A DNA stretch of 64,000 nt from Roseibium sediminicola (GTDB taxonomy: Bacteria > Pseudomonadota > Alphaproteobacteria > Rhizobiales > Stappiaceae), in the NCBI RefSeq assembly GCF_023156505.1, contig NZ_JALNMJ010000008.1:62001-126000 (forward strand), given 5' to 3'. The notes under the pieces were generated by a model. The model did not search any database. It had not been told where the DNA came from and was given only the letters and a program-made list of their open reading frames with translations. Of the stretch, positions 40,309 to 49,710 are shown piece by piece (within the stretch, counting starts at the first letter, position 1; each line of letters starts with the position of its first letter). A program made the position numbers and the translations under genes.

Positions 40309-41943
40309 TTAAAGCGCCTTGGCCTGTTCGCGGAGCTCGAATTTCTGGATCTTGCCGGTCGAGGTCTTGGGCAGCTCGCGGAAAACAACGGTCTTGGGAG
40401 CCTTGAAACTGGCCAGATGCTCACGGCAGAAGGCGATCAGGTCGGCTTCGCTCACCGTCGAACCGGATTTCATTTCCACGAAGGCGCATGGGGTTTCGCC
40501 CCATTTTTCGTCCGGCCGCGCGACCACGGCCGCCGCCGTCACGTCGGGATGTTTGTAAAGAACCTCCTCGACCTCGATCGAGGAAATGTTTTCGCCGCCC
40601 GAGATGATGATGTCCTTGGACCGGTCCTTCAATTGGATATAGCCGTCCGGGTGCAGGACGCCGAGGTCGCCGGAATGGAACCAGCCGCCCTTGAAGGCCT
40701 TGTCGGTAGCCTCCGGGTTCTTGAGGTAGCCCTTCATGACCACGTTGCCTCGGAACATGACTTCGCCAAGGGTCTCGCCATCGGCCGGCACCGGCTCGAG
40801 CGTTTCCGGGTTCAGGACGGTCAGGTCCTCCAGGGCAACGTAGCGCACACCCTGGCGGGCTTTCTTCTGGGCCTGCTGTGTGGCCGAAAGGGTGTCCCAT
40901 TCCCTCTTCCAGTCATTGACGACCGCGGGGCCGTAGACTTCGGTCAATCCATAGAGGTGGGTGACGTTGAAGCCGGCGGTTTTCATGGCCGCCAGCACGC
41001 TTTCCGGCGGCGGGGCTGCGGCGGTGAAGAACTCGACCTCGCGGTCAAGGTCGCGCTTCTGGTCCGGGGCAGCGTTCAGCAGCGTCGACATGATGATCGG
41101 CGCACCGCACAGATGGGTGACGCCCTCGTCGGCAATCAGGTCCCACATGGTCTGCGGCCGCACCCAGCGCAGACACACATGGGTGCCGGCGACGAGCGAC
41201 AGCGACCAGGGAAAACACCAGCCATTGCAGTGGAACATCGGCAGGGTCCACAGATAGACCGGGTGCTTGGCCATGGACGCCGTGATGACATTGGCCTGGG
41301 CCAGCAGGTAGGCGCCGCGGTGGTGATAGACGACGCCTTTCGGGTTGCCGGTCGTGCCGGAGGTGTAGTTGAGCGAGATCGCGTCCCATTCGTCTTCGGG
41401 CAGAGCCCAGGCAAATGCAGGGTCGCCGGTCTGCACGAATTCCTCGTAGTCGAGCGTGCCGAGACGCTCGCCGTCCTGCGGGAATTCCGGATCGGAATAG
41501 TCGATCACCACCGGATCGAGACTGGCGAGCGTCAAGGCCTCCTTGATCACCGGGGCAAATTCCCGGTCGGTGATCAGCACCTTGCAGTTGGCGTGGTCCA
41601 GCTGAAAGGCGATGATCGCCGCGTCGAGCCGCGTGTTCATGGAATGCAGCACCGCGCCTGCCATCGGGACACCGTAATGGGCCTCCAGCATCGGCGGCAC
41701 GTTGGAGAGCATGACACTGACCGTGTCGTTCTTGCCGATTCCGAGCCTGGTCAGGGCCGAGCCGAGACGGCGCGCGCGGGCATAGAAGGTGCGGTAGTCG
41801 GTCCGCTGTTCGCCGTGCACGATCGCAATGGTTTCCGGAAAGACATCGGCCGCGCGCGCCAGAAAGCTGAGCGGGCTGAGCGCGGCGTAATTGGCCGTGG
41901 TCTTGTCGAGCCCCTGCGTGAACGGATTGGCGGCAGCGTCCAT
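40309..41943 (-). CDS. Acyl-CoA synthetase (AMP-forming), medium/long-chain type
   Basis: 544 residues of the ANL superfamily. AMP-binding P-loop LNYTSGTTGNPKGVVYHHRG, LYGLTEVYGPAVV (A5), GWFHSGDLGVLHPDGYI (A7), DRSKDIIISGGENISSIEVE (A8) and catalytic Lys in PKTSTGKIQKFELRE. It resembles AlkK-type fatty acyl-CoA ligases; the real acid substrate cannot be read. ATG 41943 has GGGAGG six bases upstream; ATG 41949 overlaps that site. Between two repeat elements. Confidence 0.92.
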   Translation of the reverse strand: MDAAANPFTQGLDKTTANYAALSPLSFLARAADVFPETIAIVHGEQRTDYRTFYARARRLGSALTRLGIGKNDTVSVMLSNVPPMLEAHYGVPMAGAVLHSMNTRLDAAIIAFQLDHANCKVLITDREFAPVIKEALTLASLDPVVIDYSDPEFPQDGERLGTLDYEEFVQTGDPAFAWALPEDEWDAISLNYTSGTTGNPKGVVYHHRGAYLLAQANVITASMAKHPVYLWTLPMFHCNGWCFPWSLSLVAGTHVCLRWVRPQTMWDLIADEGVTHLCGAPIIMSTLLNAAPDQKRDLDREVEFFTAAAPPPESVLAAMKTAGFNVTHLYGLTEVYGPAVVNDWKREWDTLSATQQAQKKARQGVRYVALEDLTVLNPETLEPVPADGETLGEVMFRGNVVMKGYLKNPEATDKAFKGGWFHSGDLGVLHPDGYIQLKDRSKDIIISGGENISSIEVEEVLYKHPDVTAAAVVARPDEKWGETPCAFVEMKSGSTVSEADLIAFCREHLASFKAPKTVVFRELPKTSTGKIQKFELREQAKAL

Positions 41944-42031
41944 GATCATCCTCCCGGATCCTTTTCGGACATGAAAGCCGGAAACGGTCGCTGGTGCAAT
42001 TCGCCTTGCGGTCAGCTTTTCGTCAAAACCG

Positions 42032-42796
42032 TCATGCCAGCAGTCCCATCAGCCCGTCATAGGTCAGTTTGGCGCCGATCAGTCCCATGAAGATGTAGAT
42101 GATGGCGTAGAACGTTTCCGCCTTGACGACCCGAACCAGCCAGACCCCCACCAGGGTCGCCACAAGGGCAACCGGGAACAGGGTCACCGAGGTCGACAGG
42201 TTGGTGCTGTCGAACTGGCCCAGCAGGAAATAGGGCACCAGCTTGATGGCGTTCACGGCGGCGAAGAAGATGACAGCGGTGCCCGCGAACAGCATGGGCG
42301 CCAGCCGCAGCGGCAGCATATACATCTGGAATGGAGGGCCGCCTGTGTGGCTGATGAAGCTGGTGAAGCCGGCAACCGTGCCCCAGAACGTGCCCTTTGG
42401 CAGATTATGCGCTGCGGCGCTGGTGACTTTGCGCTGCTTGAAGAGGTAATCCGCGACGAAGGTCAGCGACATGACGCCGATCAGAAAAAGCACGAAGGCG
42501 TCGTTGACATAGGCAGCCGTGGCCCAGCCGATGCCGATGCCGAGAACCGCGGCGGGCAGCAGAATGCTCAGGCATTTCCAGTCGGCACGGCCGCGATAGG
42601 CAAGCAGCGCGACGATATCCATGACGATCAGGATGGGCAGCATGATGCCGGCGGCCTGAAGTGGCGAAATGACGAGCGCCATGATCGGTACGCCGAGCAT
42701 GGCGAAGGTGCCGCCGAAGCCGCCCTTGGAGAGGCCGACAAAAAACACCGCCGGAATGGCGGCCGCATAAAACCAGGGATCGGCAATTGGGGTCAT
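42032..42796 (-). CDS. TauE/SafE family permease
   Basis: 254 residues, about eight membrane helices. N-terminal FFVGLSKGGFGGTFAMLGVPIMALVI and the mid-protein FTSFISHTGGPPFQMYMLP repeat are the two halves of the TauE/SafE (DUF81) fold, which exports sulfonates or related organic anions. Substrate unknown. The second MITE-like element starts 28 bases upstream of the start codon, mirroring the situation of the DUF465 gene. Confidence 0.92.
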   Translation of the reverse strand: MTPIADPWFYAAAIPAVFFVGLSKGGFGGTFAMLGVPIMALVISPLQAAGIMLPILIVMDIVALLAYRGRADWKCLSILLPAAVLGIGIGWATAAYVNDAFVLFLIGVMSLTFVADYLFKQRKVTSAAAHNLPKGTFWGTVAGFTSFISHTGGPPFQMYMLPLRLAPMLFAGTAVIFFAAVNAIKLVPYFLLGQFDSTNLSTSVTLFPVALVATLVGVWLVRVVKAETFYAIIYIFMGLIGAKLTYDGLMGLLA

Positions 42797-42823
42797 GGGC
42801 AGGCTGTCGTGACGGAAAACTTA

Positions 42824-43086
42824 GGGTCAGGACTCACTAATCTGATCGAAATGGCGCAACAAGCGGCTTCGAGTTGCAAGGAAAATCGCGAAAAGCGGGC
42901 TTCATGCCCGGTTAAGCGGTTTGACGCAGCAAATCAAAGCCGTTTTGCGTCCCTCCGGGATAGGGTGAATTTGCCCGGCAACGTCGTTGCAAATCTTGGG
43001 AAACCGGACGGTTTCCTGCAGCTTTGCGCCTCGTATCCGAACAAATTCATCCCTACCATTTTACCCAAATTAATGGGTCCTGACCC
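42824..43086. mobile_element. MITE-like element, copy 2 (263 bp, diverged)
   Basis: Nearly the same length and internal sequence as the copy at 39250-39513 and in the same orientation. Its ends are GGGTCAGGACTCACTAATCT and, on the other strand, GGGTCAGGACCCATTAATTT, so the terminal repeats have decayed more than in copy 1. TA borders both ends (TTA/GGG, CCC/TAG). No transposase. Lies in the divergent promoter region of tauE/safE-type gene and prpE. Confidence 0.83.
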
Positions 43087-43246
43087 TAGAAGGGACCGGC
43101 AGACAATCACGCCAGAGGGCTTACGTAAAGTCCCGACCGTCTAATTGTCTAAACGGCTAGGCTTGCCTTTTCAGGTTCCCTTACAGCACTCTAGGCCGCA
43201 AATGCCGGGGCGCGATCCCCCGGTCGGCTGTTTGGGAGGACACATC

Positions 43247-45154
43247 ATGGCAAGCCGGTATCACGAGGTCTATCAGGGCTGGAAAGACGACCCGCTCGGG
43301 TTCTGGAAATCGGCCGCGGGCGAGATCGACTGGGTCTCGACGACCGACAAGGTGTTCGATCCGGACCAGGGGCAATATGGCCGCTGGTTTCCCGACTGGG
43401 AATGCAACACCTGCTATAATTGTCTCGACCGGCATGTGGAACGCGGCCGTCCGGGTCAACCGGCGCTGATCTATGACAGCCCGATCACCGGCAAGACCGC
43501 CAGCTACACCTACGCGGAACTGCTGGAAGAGGTCGAGGCCTTTGCCTGTGTATTGGCCGATCAGGGCCTTCAGAAGGGCGACCGCGCCATCATCTACATG
43601 CCGATGATCCCGCAGGCGGTGATGGCCATGCTGGCCTGCGCCCGCCTCGGCGTGATCCATTCCGTCGTCTTCGGCGGTTTTGCCGCCAACGAGCTGGCGA
43701 CCCGCATAGACGACGCCACGCCGAAAGCGATCATCGCTGCCTCCTGCGGTCTGGAACCGGGCCGGGTGATCGCCTACAAACCTCTGCTCGACAAGGCCAT
43801 CGAACTGTCAAAGCACAAGCCGGAAAGCTGCCTGGTGTTCCAGCGGGAGGAGCTGGCCGCGGACCTTGGGCAGGCGCGCGACCACGATCTCGGCAAGCTT
43901 GTGGAAGATGCGGTTGCCGCCGGGCGCCGGATCGCGCCGGTGCCGGTCAAGGCGACCGACCCGCTCTATATTCTTTACACTTCAGGCACGACCGGCCAGC
44001 CCAAGGGCGTGGTGCGCGACAATGGCGGCCACATGGTGTCGCTGAAATGGTCGATGAAGAACCTTTACGACGTCGAGCCGGGCGAGGTGTTCTGGGCAGC
44101 CTCAGATGTCGGCTGGGTGGTCGGGCATTCCTATATCTGCTACGCGCCGCTGCTGCATGGCTGCACCACCATCGTGTTCGAGGGAAAACCGGTGGGAACG
44201 CCGGATGCCGGCACGTTCTGGCGGGTGATCTCCGACCACAACGTGGTGTCGCTCTTCACTGCGCCGACGGCCTTCCGGGCGATCCGCAAGGAAGACCCGA
44301 ATGGCGAACTGATCCAGAAATACGATCTTTCCCAGTTTCGCTCCCTGTTCCTGGCCGGCGAGCGCGCCGATCCGGAAACGGTCAACTGGGCGATCGACCA
44401 GCTGCAGGTGCCGGTGATCGACCACTGGTGGCAGACGGAAACCGGCTGGTGCATCGTCGGCAATCCGCTCGGCCTCGGCGCGCTGCCGGTCAAGCCCGGC
44501 TCGCCGACCGTGCCAATGCCCGGTTATGACGTCCAGGTGCTCGACGATGCCGGCCATCCGCTCGGCCCGAACACACTTGGCAACATTGTCGTCAAGCTGC
44601 CGATGCCGCCGGGCTGCCTGCCGACGCTCTGGAACGCGGACAAGCGCTTCTTCGACGCCTATCTGGCAGAATTCCCAGGCTACTACAAAACCGCGGATGC
44701 CGGTGTGATCGACGACGACGGCTACCTGTCGATCATGGCGCGCACCGACGACATCATCAATGTCGCCGGCCACCGCCTGTCGACCGGAGGCATGGAGGAG
44801 GTGCTCGCCACCCATCCGGACGTGGCCGAATGCGCCGTGATCGGTATTGCCGACAAGCTGAAAGGCCAACTGCCCTGCGGTTTCGTGGTGCTGAAGGCCG
44901 GTGTCGAAAGATCCCACGACGACATCGAGAAGGAACTGGTGAAACTGGTGCGTGAGAAGATCGGCCCGGTGGCCGCCTTCAAGATCGCGATCACGGTGGA
45001 TCGGTTGCCGAAAACACGATCCGGCAAGATCCTGCGCGGCACCATGCGCCAGATTGCGGACGGAGAAAGCTACAAGATGCCGGCAACGATCGACGATCCA
45101 GCGATTCTGGATGAAATCAGCGACGCCCTGAAATCCCACGGAATTTCGGCATAA
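43247..45154 (+). CDS. prpE: Propionyl-CoA synthetase
   Basis: 635-residue ANL-family ligase converting propionate, ATP and CoA to propionyl-CoA. N-terminal RYHEVYQGWKDDPLGFW and NTCYNCLDRHVERGR are PrpE-typical; P-loop LYTSGTTGQPKGVVRDNGGH; DVGWVVGHSYICYAPLLHG; catalytic, acetylatable Lys in KTRSGKILRGTMR. ATG 43247 with GGGAGGA upstream, not the earlier in-frame codons at 43145. The MITE-like element ends about 160 bases upstream. Confidence 0.94.
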   Translation: MASRYHEVYQGWKDDPLGFWKSAAGEIDWVSTTDKVFDPDQGQYGRWFPDWECNTCYNCLDRHVERGRPGQPALIYDSPITGKTASYTYAELLEEVEAFACVLADQGLQKGDRAIIYMPMIPQAVMAMLACARLGVIHSVVFGGFAANELATRIDDATPKAIIAASCGLEPGRVIAYKPLLDKAIELSKHKPESCLVFQREELAADLGQARDHDLGKLVEDAVAAGRRIAPVPVKATDPLYILYTSGTTGQPKGVVRDNGGHMVSLKWSMKNLYDVEPGEVFWAASDVGWVVGHSYICYAPLLHGCTTIVFEGKPVGTPDAGTFWRVISDHNVVSLFTAPTAFRAIRKEDPNGELIQKYDLSQFRSLFLAGERADPETVNWAIDQLQVPVIDHWWQTETGWCIVGNPLGLGALPVKPGSPTVPMPGYDVQVLDDAGHPLGPNTLGNIVVKLPMPPGCLPTLWNADKRFFDAYLAEFPGYYKTADAGVIDDDGYLSIMARTDDIINVAGHRLSTGGMEEVLATHPDVAECAVIGIADKLKGQLPCGFVVLKAGVERSHDDIEKELVKLVREKIGPVAAFKIAITVDRLPKTRSGKILRGTMRQIADGESYKMPATIDDPAILDEISDALKSHGISA

Positions 45155-45289
45155 CACTCCCAGGTGACGTTGCTGGAGTCCCACAAGGGCCATCGACAGA
45201 GCCGATTTTGCCACTTATGGTCGGGCCGCCGCAGCGCGGCCCGCGCCGTTTTGCGCGGACGAGATTACTCTAGCAGCCGTGAGGTTTCC

Positions 45290-46081
45290 GTGTCTTTGGA
45301 GAATAAGGTCGCCATCATCACCGGCGCAGCCCGTGGAATCGGGTTTGCCGTTGCCAAGCGTTTTGTCGCCGATGGGGCAAAAGTCGTCATTGCCGATGTC
45401 GATGACGATGCCGGCGAAGCCGCCGCGGAAGATCTGAAAAGCCAGGGCGAGGCAATGTATATCCATTGCAACGTTTCCGAGCGGCTTGACGTGCGCAATC
45501 TGGTGGCGGAGACCCTCAACGCCTATGGCGACATCGACATCCTGGTCAACAATGCCGGCATCGTTGTCGGCGCCGATTTCCTCGATCTGGAAGAAGAGGA
45601 TTTCGAGCGGGTCCTGTCGATCAACCTGAAGGGCGCGTTTCTGTGCGCCCAGGCGGTCGCGCGGCACATGGTCGAAAAAGTGCAGGGCGGCGGTGCGCCG
45701 GGCTGCATCATCAACATGTCTTCGGTGAATTCCGTCCTGGCGATCCCGAACCAGGTGCCTTACTGCGTTTCCAAGGGTGGCCTGACCCAGCTGACCAAGA
45801 CCGCGGCTCTGTCGCTCGCTCAATACGGCATTCGCGTCAATGCCATCGGCCCGGGTTCGATCATGACGGAGATGCTGGCCTCGGTGAATTCCGATCCGGC
45901 CGCCAAGAACCGGATCATGTCGCGCACTCCGATGCTGCGCATCGGCGAGCCGTCCGAAATCGCCGGCGTCGCCGCGTTTTTGGCTTCCAGCGATGCAAGC
46001 TACGTCACCGGCCAGACCATCTTCGCCGACGGCGGCCGCATGCCGCTCAACTACACCGTCGCGGTTCCCGACGACGTTTGA
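45290..46081 (+). CDS. Short-chain dehydrogenase/reductase
   Basis: 263-residue classical SDR. NAD(P) motif TGAARGIGFA, D in ADVDDDA suggests NAD preference, NNAGIV, catalytic Ser in NMSSVNS, and Tyr/Lys in YCVSKGG; the C-terminal TGQTIFADGGRMPLNY is typical of glucose-1-dehydrogenase-like/FabG-like SDRs. Start GTG 45290 is set by TGAGG just upstream and the SDR N-terminus SLENKVAIITG. Substrate unknown. 135 bases after prpE, possibly separately transcribed. Confidence 0.9.
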   Translation: MSLENKVAIITGAARGIGFAVAKRFVADGAKVVIADVDDDAGEAAAEDLKSQGEAMYIHCNVSERLDVRNLVAETLNAYGDIDILVNNAGIVVGADFLDLEEEDFERVLSINLKGAFLCAQAVARHMVEKVQGGGAPGCIINMSSVNSVLAIPNQVPYCVSKGGLTQLTKTAALSLAQYGIRVNAIGPGSIMTEMLASVNSDPAAKNRIMSRTPMLRIGEPSEIAGVAAFLASSDASYVTGQTIFADGGRMPLNYTVAVPDDV

Positions 46082-46134
46082 GGCGAATTAGCGCTTTTGG
46101 TCAAGCGTGCGCCTGGATCCTTTGCCGGTTGCGC

Positions 46135-46305
46135 GGCTGTCGCCTTTCCCGAAGCGGGGAGAGGGAAGCAGACCGCGCAAGTCGCTTCAGGCGGGAAGGA
46201 GCGGCGCATGATGACTTGGCATCCGCCAACGCAGATCGCTACTTGCGTCTCCGTCCACCTTGTCCCCGGTCTGTACACCCACAAGGGGGAGGGGGATCAG
46301 GCTGT
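46135..46305. repeat. Degenerate copy of the purine/pyrimidine palindromic repeat
   Basis: The right part (CCACAAGGGGGAGGGGGATC, 46269-46292) matches an arm of the repeat at 48844-48999; the left part CGAAGCGGGGAGAGGGA is only a weak counterpart. Probably a decayed member between convergent genes. Confidence 0.5.
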
Positions 46306-46354
46306 GCCGGACCGATCCTTGATGGCTAGCTTGCTGCGCTTTCCCTGAAACGCT

Positions 46355-48163
46355 CTAAACCGCCGCCGCTTCCTTTTCCGCGCCGAACTGCAGGCGGGCG
46401 AGCTTGGCATAGAGGCCACCGGCTGCGCTGAGGTCGGCGTGGGTGCCGGTCTCGACGATGCGGCCGTCTTCCATCACCACGATCCGGTCGGCCTTGAGCA
46501 CGGTTGCCAGGCGATGGGCGATCACCAGCGTGGTGCGGCCCTCCATCAGCTTGTCGAGCGCCTGTTGCACCAGCCGTTCGCTTTCCGCGTCAAGGGCGCT
46601 GGTGGCTTCGTCCAGAAGCAGCACGGGTGCGTCCTTCAGGACTGCGCGGGCAATCGCGATGCGCTGGCGCTGGCCGCCGGAGAGCGTTACGCCGCGTTCG
46701 CCGACCATGGTGTCATAGCCATCCGCCATGGCGTCGATGAAGGGTGCGGCAAGGGCGGCCCGGGCGGCCGCGACCACCTCCTCGCGGCTGGCCTCGGGCC
46801 GGCCATAGGCAATGTTTTCGGCAATGCTGGCACCGAAGATGGCCGTGTCCTGGGGAACCAGGGCGATATGCCGGCGCAGGTCCTGCGGGTCAAGATCGGT
46901 CAGGCTGGCGCCGTTCAGGCGAATGGCACCGGAGACGGGGTCGTAAAAGCGCATCAGCAGGCTGAAGAGGGTCGACTTGCCGGCCCCGGACGGGCCGACC
47001 ACGGCAACGGTCTCGCCAGGGGCGATGCTGAGGTCGAGGTCGCGCACCACCGGCATGTGCTCGGCATTGCGATAGGCGAAGGAAACCTTGTCGAAGTGAA
47101 TGGCGCCGCGCGGTGTTTCCGGCAGGGCGACCGGATGGGCGGGCGCGGCGATTTCCGGCTCGATGTCGAGCAGTTCGGACAGGCGCTCGGCGGCACCGGC
47201 CGCCTGTGACAGTTCGCCCCAGACCTCGGAGAGGGCGGCGAGCGATCCGGCAGCCAGGATGGAATAGAGCAGGAACTGGCTGAGTTCGCCGCCCGTGATG
47301 CGGCCGGAGAACACGTCGCTGGCGCCGATCCACAGGACGGCGACGATGCTGGCGCCGATCACCATGATGGCAAAGCCGGTCAGCGCCGCCCGCGCCATGA
47401 TCGCCTTGCGCGCGGCCTGGAAGGCGGCCTCGACGGAAGCGGCATAGCGCCCGGCGCTTCTGTCCTCATGGGTGAAGGCCTGAAGGGTCTTGACCGAGCC
47501 AAGCATCTCGCTGGCATAGGCGGACGCATCAGCGAGCGTATCCTGGGCGAAGCGAGAGCGTTTGCGCACCTGGCGGCCGAATCCCAGAATGGGAATGAGA
47601 ATGACCGGAATGGCGGCGAGCACGATCACGGAGAGGCGCGGGCTGGTGACCACCATCATCACGGCAGCGCCCATGAACATGATCAGGTTGCGCATGGCGA
47701 GTGAGGCGCTGGCGCCGAAGGCGGCCTTGATCTGAGTTGTGTCGGCGGTCAGCCGTGACAGGATCTCGCCGGATTTGGCGCCGTCGTAAAAAGAGGCGCT
47801 GAGCCTTGTCATATGGGCGAAGACATCGGAGCGGACTTCCGATACGACCCGTTCACCGATCCACATGACCAGGAAATAGCGCACGGAGCTGGCGGTCGCG
47901 AGCGCACAGACGACCACGATCAGAACGGCAAAATACGAATTCACCAGCGCCGGATCGTCGGCGCCAAAGCCATAGTCGATCATGCGGCGGACGGCCGCCG
48001 GCAGCACCAGCGTGATCAGTGCTGCCGAGAACAGGGCGGCGATCGCGGCGCCCACCATGACCTTGTGCCGGGCGAGGTAAGGTAGAAGGCGGGTCAGTGG
48101 CCGCAGAGATTTGCGGGTTTTTCCGTTCTGGGTCTGGGCGTTGGAAGCAGACGCGTCGGCCAC
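46355..48163 (-). CDS. ABC exporter (fused membrane and ATPase domains), MsbA-like
   Basis: 602 residues. Six-helix exporter domain over about 20-320, then an ATPase domain: Walker [17 protein letters not shown]-loop VPQDTAIF, signature [14 protein letters not shown], Walker [13 protein letters not shown], His switch VIAHRLAT. This half-transporter should act as a homodimer exporting lipid or drug substrates. Divergent from rpmE, a common rhizobial neighbourhood. ATG 48163 with AAGGAGAG upstream. Confidence 0.93.
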   Translation of the reverse strand: MADASASNAQTQNGKTRKSLRPLTRLLPYLARHKVMVGAAIAALFSAALITLVLPAAVRRMIDYGFGADDPALVNSYFAVLIVVVCALATASSVRYFLVMWIGERVVSEVRSDVFAHMTRLSASFYDGAKSGEILSRLTADTTQIKAAFGASASLAMRNLIMFMGAAVMMVVTSPRLSVIVLAAIPVILIPILGFGRQVRKRSRFAQDTLADASAYASEMLGSVKTLQAFTHEDRSAGRYAASVEAAFQAARKAIMARAALTGFAIMVIGASIVAVLWIGASDVFSGRITGGELSQFLLYSILAAGSLAALSEVWGELSQAAGAAERLSELLDIEPEIAAPAHPVALPETPRGAIHFDKVSFAYRNAEHMPVVRDLDLSIAPGETVAVVGPSGAGKSTLFSLLMRFYDPVSGAIRLNGASLTDLDPQDLRRHIALVPQDTAIFGASIAENIAYGRPEASREEVVAAARAALAAPFIDAMADGYDTMVGERGVTLSGGQRQRIAIARAVLKDAPVLLLDEATSALDAESERLVQQALDKLMEGRTTLVIAHRLATVLKADRIVVMEDGRIVETGTHADLSAAGGLYAKLARLQFGAEKEAAAV

Positions 48164-48458
48164 AGGGCTCTCCTTGTTGTTTGTGTCCCCTCATACCATG
48201 TTCGCCGGAACGCTCAATGTCTTTGACTTTTGTGGAGCGCCGGAAACAGAGTGCAGGAGCCGTCACGGAATTCCTTTGCTGGACAGGGGTAAAAATGGCG
48301 GAAAATGCCCCTTGTCTTGCAGGCTGCCTTGGGGTATATCCCCGCCTCATGTTTCTGAGGGCGGCGTCCGCATCCGGATCGGCGGCCCTTCATTTCGTTT
48401 TGCGCCAGACAGCTTCTTTCCCGGAAAGACGGTTGCGGGGCGTTTGAAAGGACCGGCC

Positions 48459-48683
48459 ATGAAAGCGGATATCCATCCCGACTACCACACCATCAAGGTC
48501 GTCATGACCGATGGCACCGAATACACCACCCGCTCCACCTATGGCGCGGAAGGCGACACCCTGACGCTCGACATCGACCCGACGTCGCACCCGGCATGGA
48601 CCGGCGGCGACCGTCAGCTGATGGACCGCGGCGGCCGCGTGTCCCGGTTCAAGAACAAGTTCGCAGGTTTCCTGGGCTCCTAA
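48459..48683 (+). CDS. rpmE: 50S ribosomal protein L31, cysteine-free form
   Basis: 74 residues ([20 protein letters not shown] ... [15 protein letters not shown]). No cysteines, so the zinc-binding motif of type A L31 is absent, as in other alphaproteobacteria. ATG 48459 has GAAAGGA upstream. Followed by a strong terminator. Confidence 0.96.
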   Translation: MKADIHPDYHTIKVVMTDGTEYTTRSTYGAEGDTLTLDIDPTSHPAWTGGDRQLMDRGGRVSRFKNKFAGFLGS

Positions 48684-48712
48684 GCTCCAGCCTTCGACAG
48701 CTTCAAACGAAG

Positions 48713-48740
48713 AACCCGGCCTTGCGGCCGGGTTTTTTGT
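48713..48740 (+). terminator. Terminator of rpmE
   Basis: Stem AACCCGGCC (48713-48721) / GGCCGGGTT (48726-48734), loop TTGC, then TTTTTG. Confidence 0.9.
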
Positions 48741-48843
48741 GTTTGTGGTTCGGATTTGGTGCGCAAAAGAGCTCGCTTCCAAGCTGTCCGGACCGGAGGC
48801 AAGTTGGGCTCATTTGGCTTCGATGTGGCGGCTGCGCCGCTGA

Positions 48844-48999
48844 CTCCCACCCTTGTTCCCTCCCCACAAGGGGGAGGGAGACGCAGGCAGCGCGCACCCG
48901 AAGGGAGGCCAAGTCACCACGCGCAATGTTCTCAGTTGCGAGCGACTTGGCACAGCTTGATCCCCCTCCCCCTTGTGGGGAGGGGGTAGGGGTGGGGGT
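48844..48999. repeat. Palindromic dispersed repeat, purine/pyrimidine type
   Basis: Left arm CTCCCACCCTTGTTCCCTCC with CCACAAGGGGGAGGGA, right arm TCCCCCTCCCCCTTGTGGGG and AGGGGGTAGGGGTGGGGG. The arms are inverted copies spaced to give about 156 bp overall. A third palindromic type in the window, again between convergent units (rpmE and rcdA). Confidence 0.8.
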
Positions 49000-49119
49000 A
49001 TACTGCGTCGGCCGCAAAAATGTCGGCAACCCGTGCAATCTGCTCTGCCAAGTCGCCGGTCTTGACGCCCAGTGGAAGAGGGGTGGGCAACCGCTTATCA
49101 TCAAGCATGTGACCAACAA

Positions 49120-49143
49120 AAAAGCCGCCTGGCGGCGGCTTTT
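49120..49143 (-). terminator. Terminator of rcdA
   Basis: Stem AAAGCCGCC (49121-49129) / GGCGGCTTT (49135-49143); on the minus strand it runs out into TTTTTTG. Confidence 0.8.
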
Positions 49144-49170
49144 CAAGAATTCGGAAGGTTCTTTCCGGTC

Positions 49171-49710
49171 TCAACCGAGCTGGCCGAAGGCGGCGTGCAG
49201 CTTGTTGAGCTGGGAGGCAACCGGGTTGTCGTTGGTAGCTTCCTCGGCCTGTTCCTCGGACTTGCGGTAGAGCATGGTGTCGAGATGCACGACCCGTTCC
49301 TGAAGGCGTGTGGAGCGCTCGACCAGCTCGCGCAGGGTTGTCGGCAGTTCGTCCCAGACCGGGCCGCCGGTCGCGCTGGAAAGCTTGTCGAGGCGCACCT
49401 TGTTCTTGTCGCTGCCGGCCTGTTCGCGGGACATTTCACCTTCGTTGACCGCGCGCTGCAGCAAGAGCCAGGAGGCGAGCTGCATCAGACGGGTGGTCAG
49501 GCGCATGGATTCGGTCGCATAGGCCAGGGAGGCCGGGCGCGGCAGCTGCTTTGCTTCGTCGCGGCCTTCGCCGTCCAGATACATCGCGGTCTCCTCGACC
49601 AGCGACATGCCCTCCTGGAACAGGCTCTGGAAGTTGTCCGAGCTGGCAAGATGATGCGCGATATGCACAGCGCCAACGTGTTCACCGGCTTTGTTCGTGT
49701 CTTCCGTCAT
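49171..49710 (-). CDS. rcdA: RcdA, regulator of CtrA degradation (DUF1465)
   Basis: 179 residues, all-helical. The DUF1465/RcdA family is shown by LFQEGMSLVEETAMYLDGEG, ESMRLTTRLMQLASWLLLQRA and TLRELVERSTRLQERVVHLD. In Caulobacter RcdA is a dimeric adaptor that binds CpdR-primed ClpXP and delivers PopA-CtrA and other substrates (family knowledge). The acidic C-terminal stretch (SEEQAEEATNDNP) is less conserved. ATG 49710. The AT-rich region upstream is its likely promoter. Confidence 0.87.
   Translation of the reverse strand: MTEDTNKAGEHVGAVHIAHHLASSDNFQSLFQEGMSLVEETAMYLDGEGRDEAKQLPRPASLAYATESMRLTTRLMQLASWLLLQRAVNEGEMSREQAGSDKNKVRLDKLSSATGGPVWDELPTTLRELVERSTRLQERVVHLDTMLYRKSEEQAEEATNDNPVASQLNKLHAAFGQLG

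Noticed and set aside
39250..43086. Idea that the two MITE copies bound a composite transposon
   Set aside because: No transposase, copies differ substantially from each other, and the enclosed genes look like ordinary chromosomal genes.
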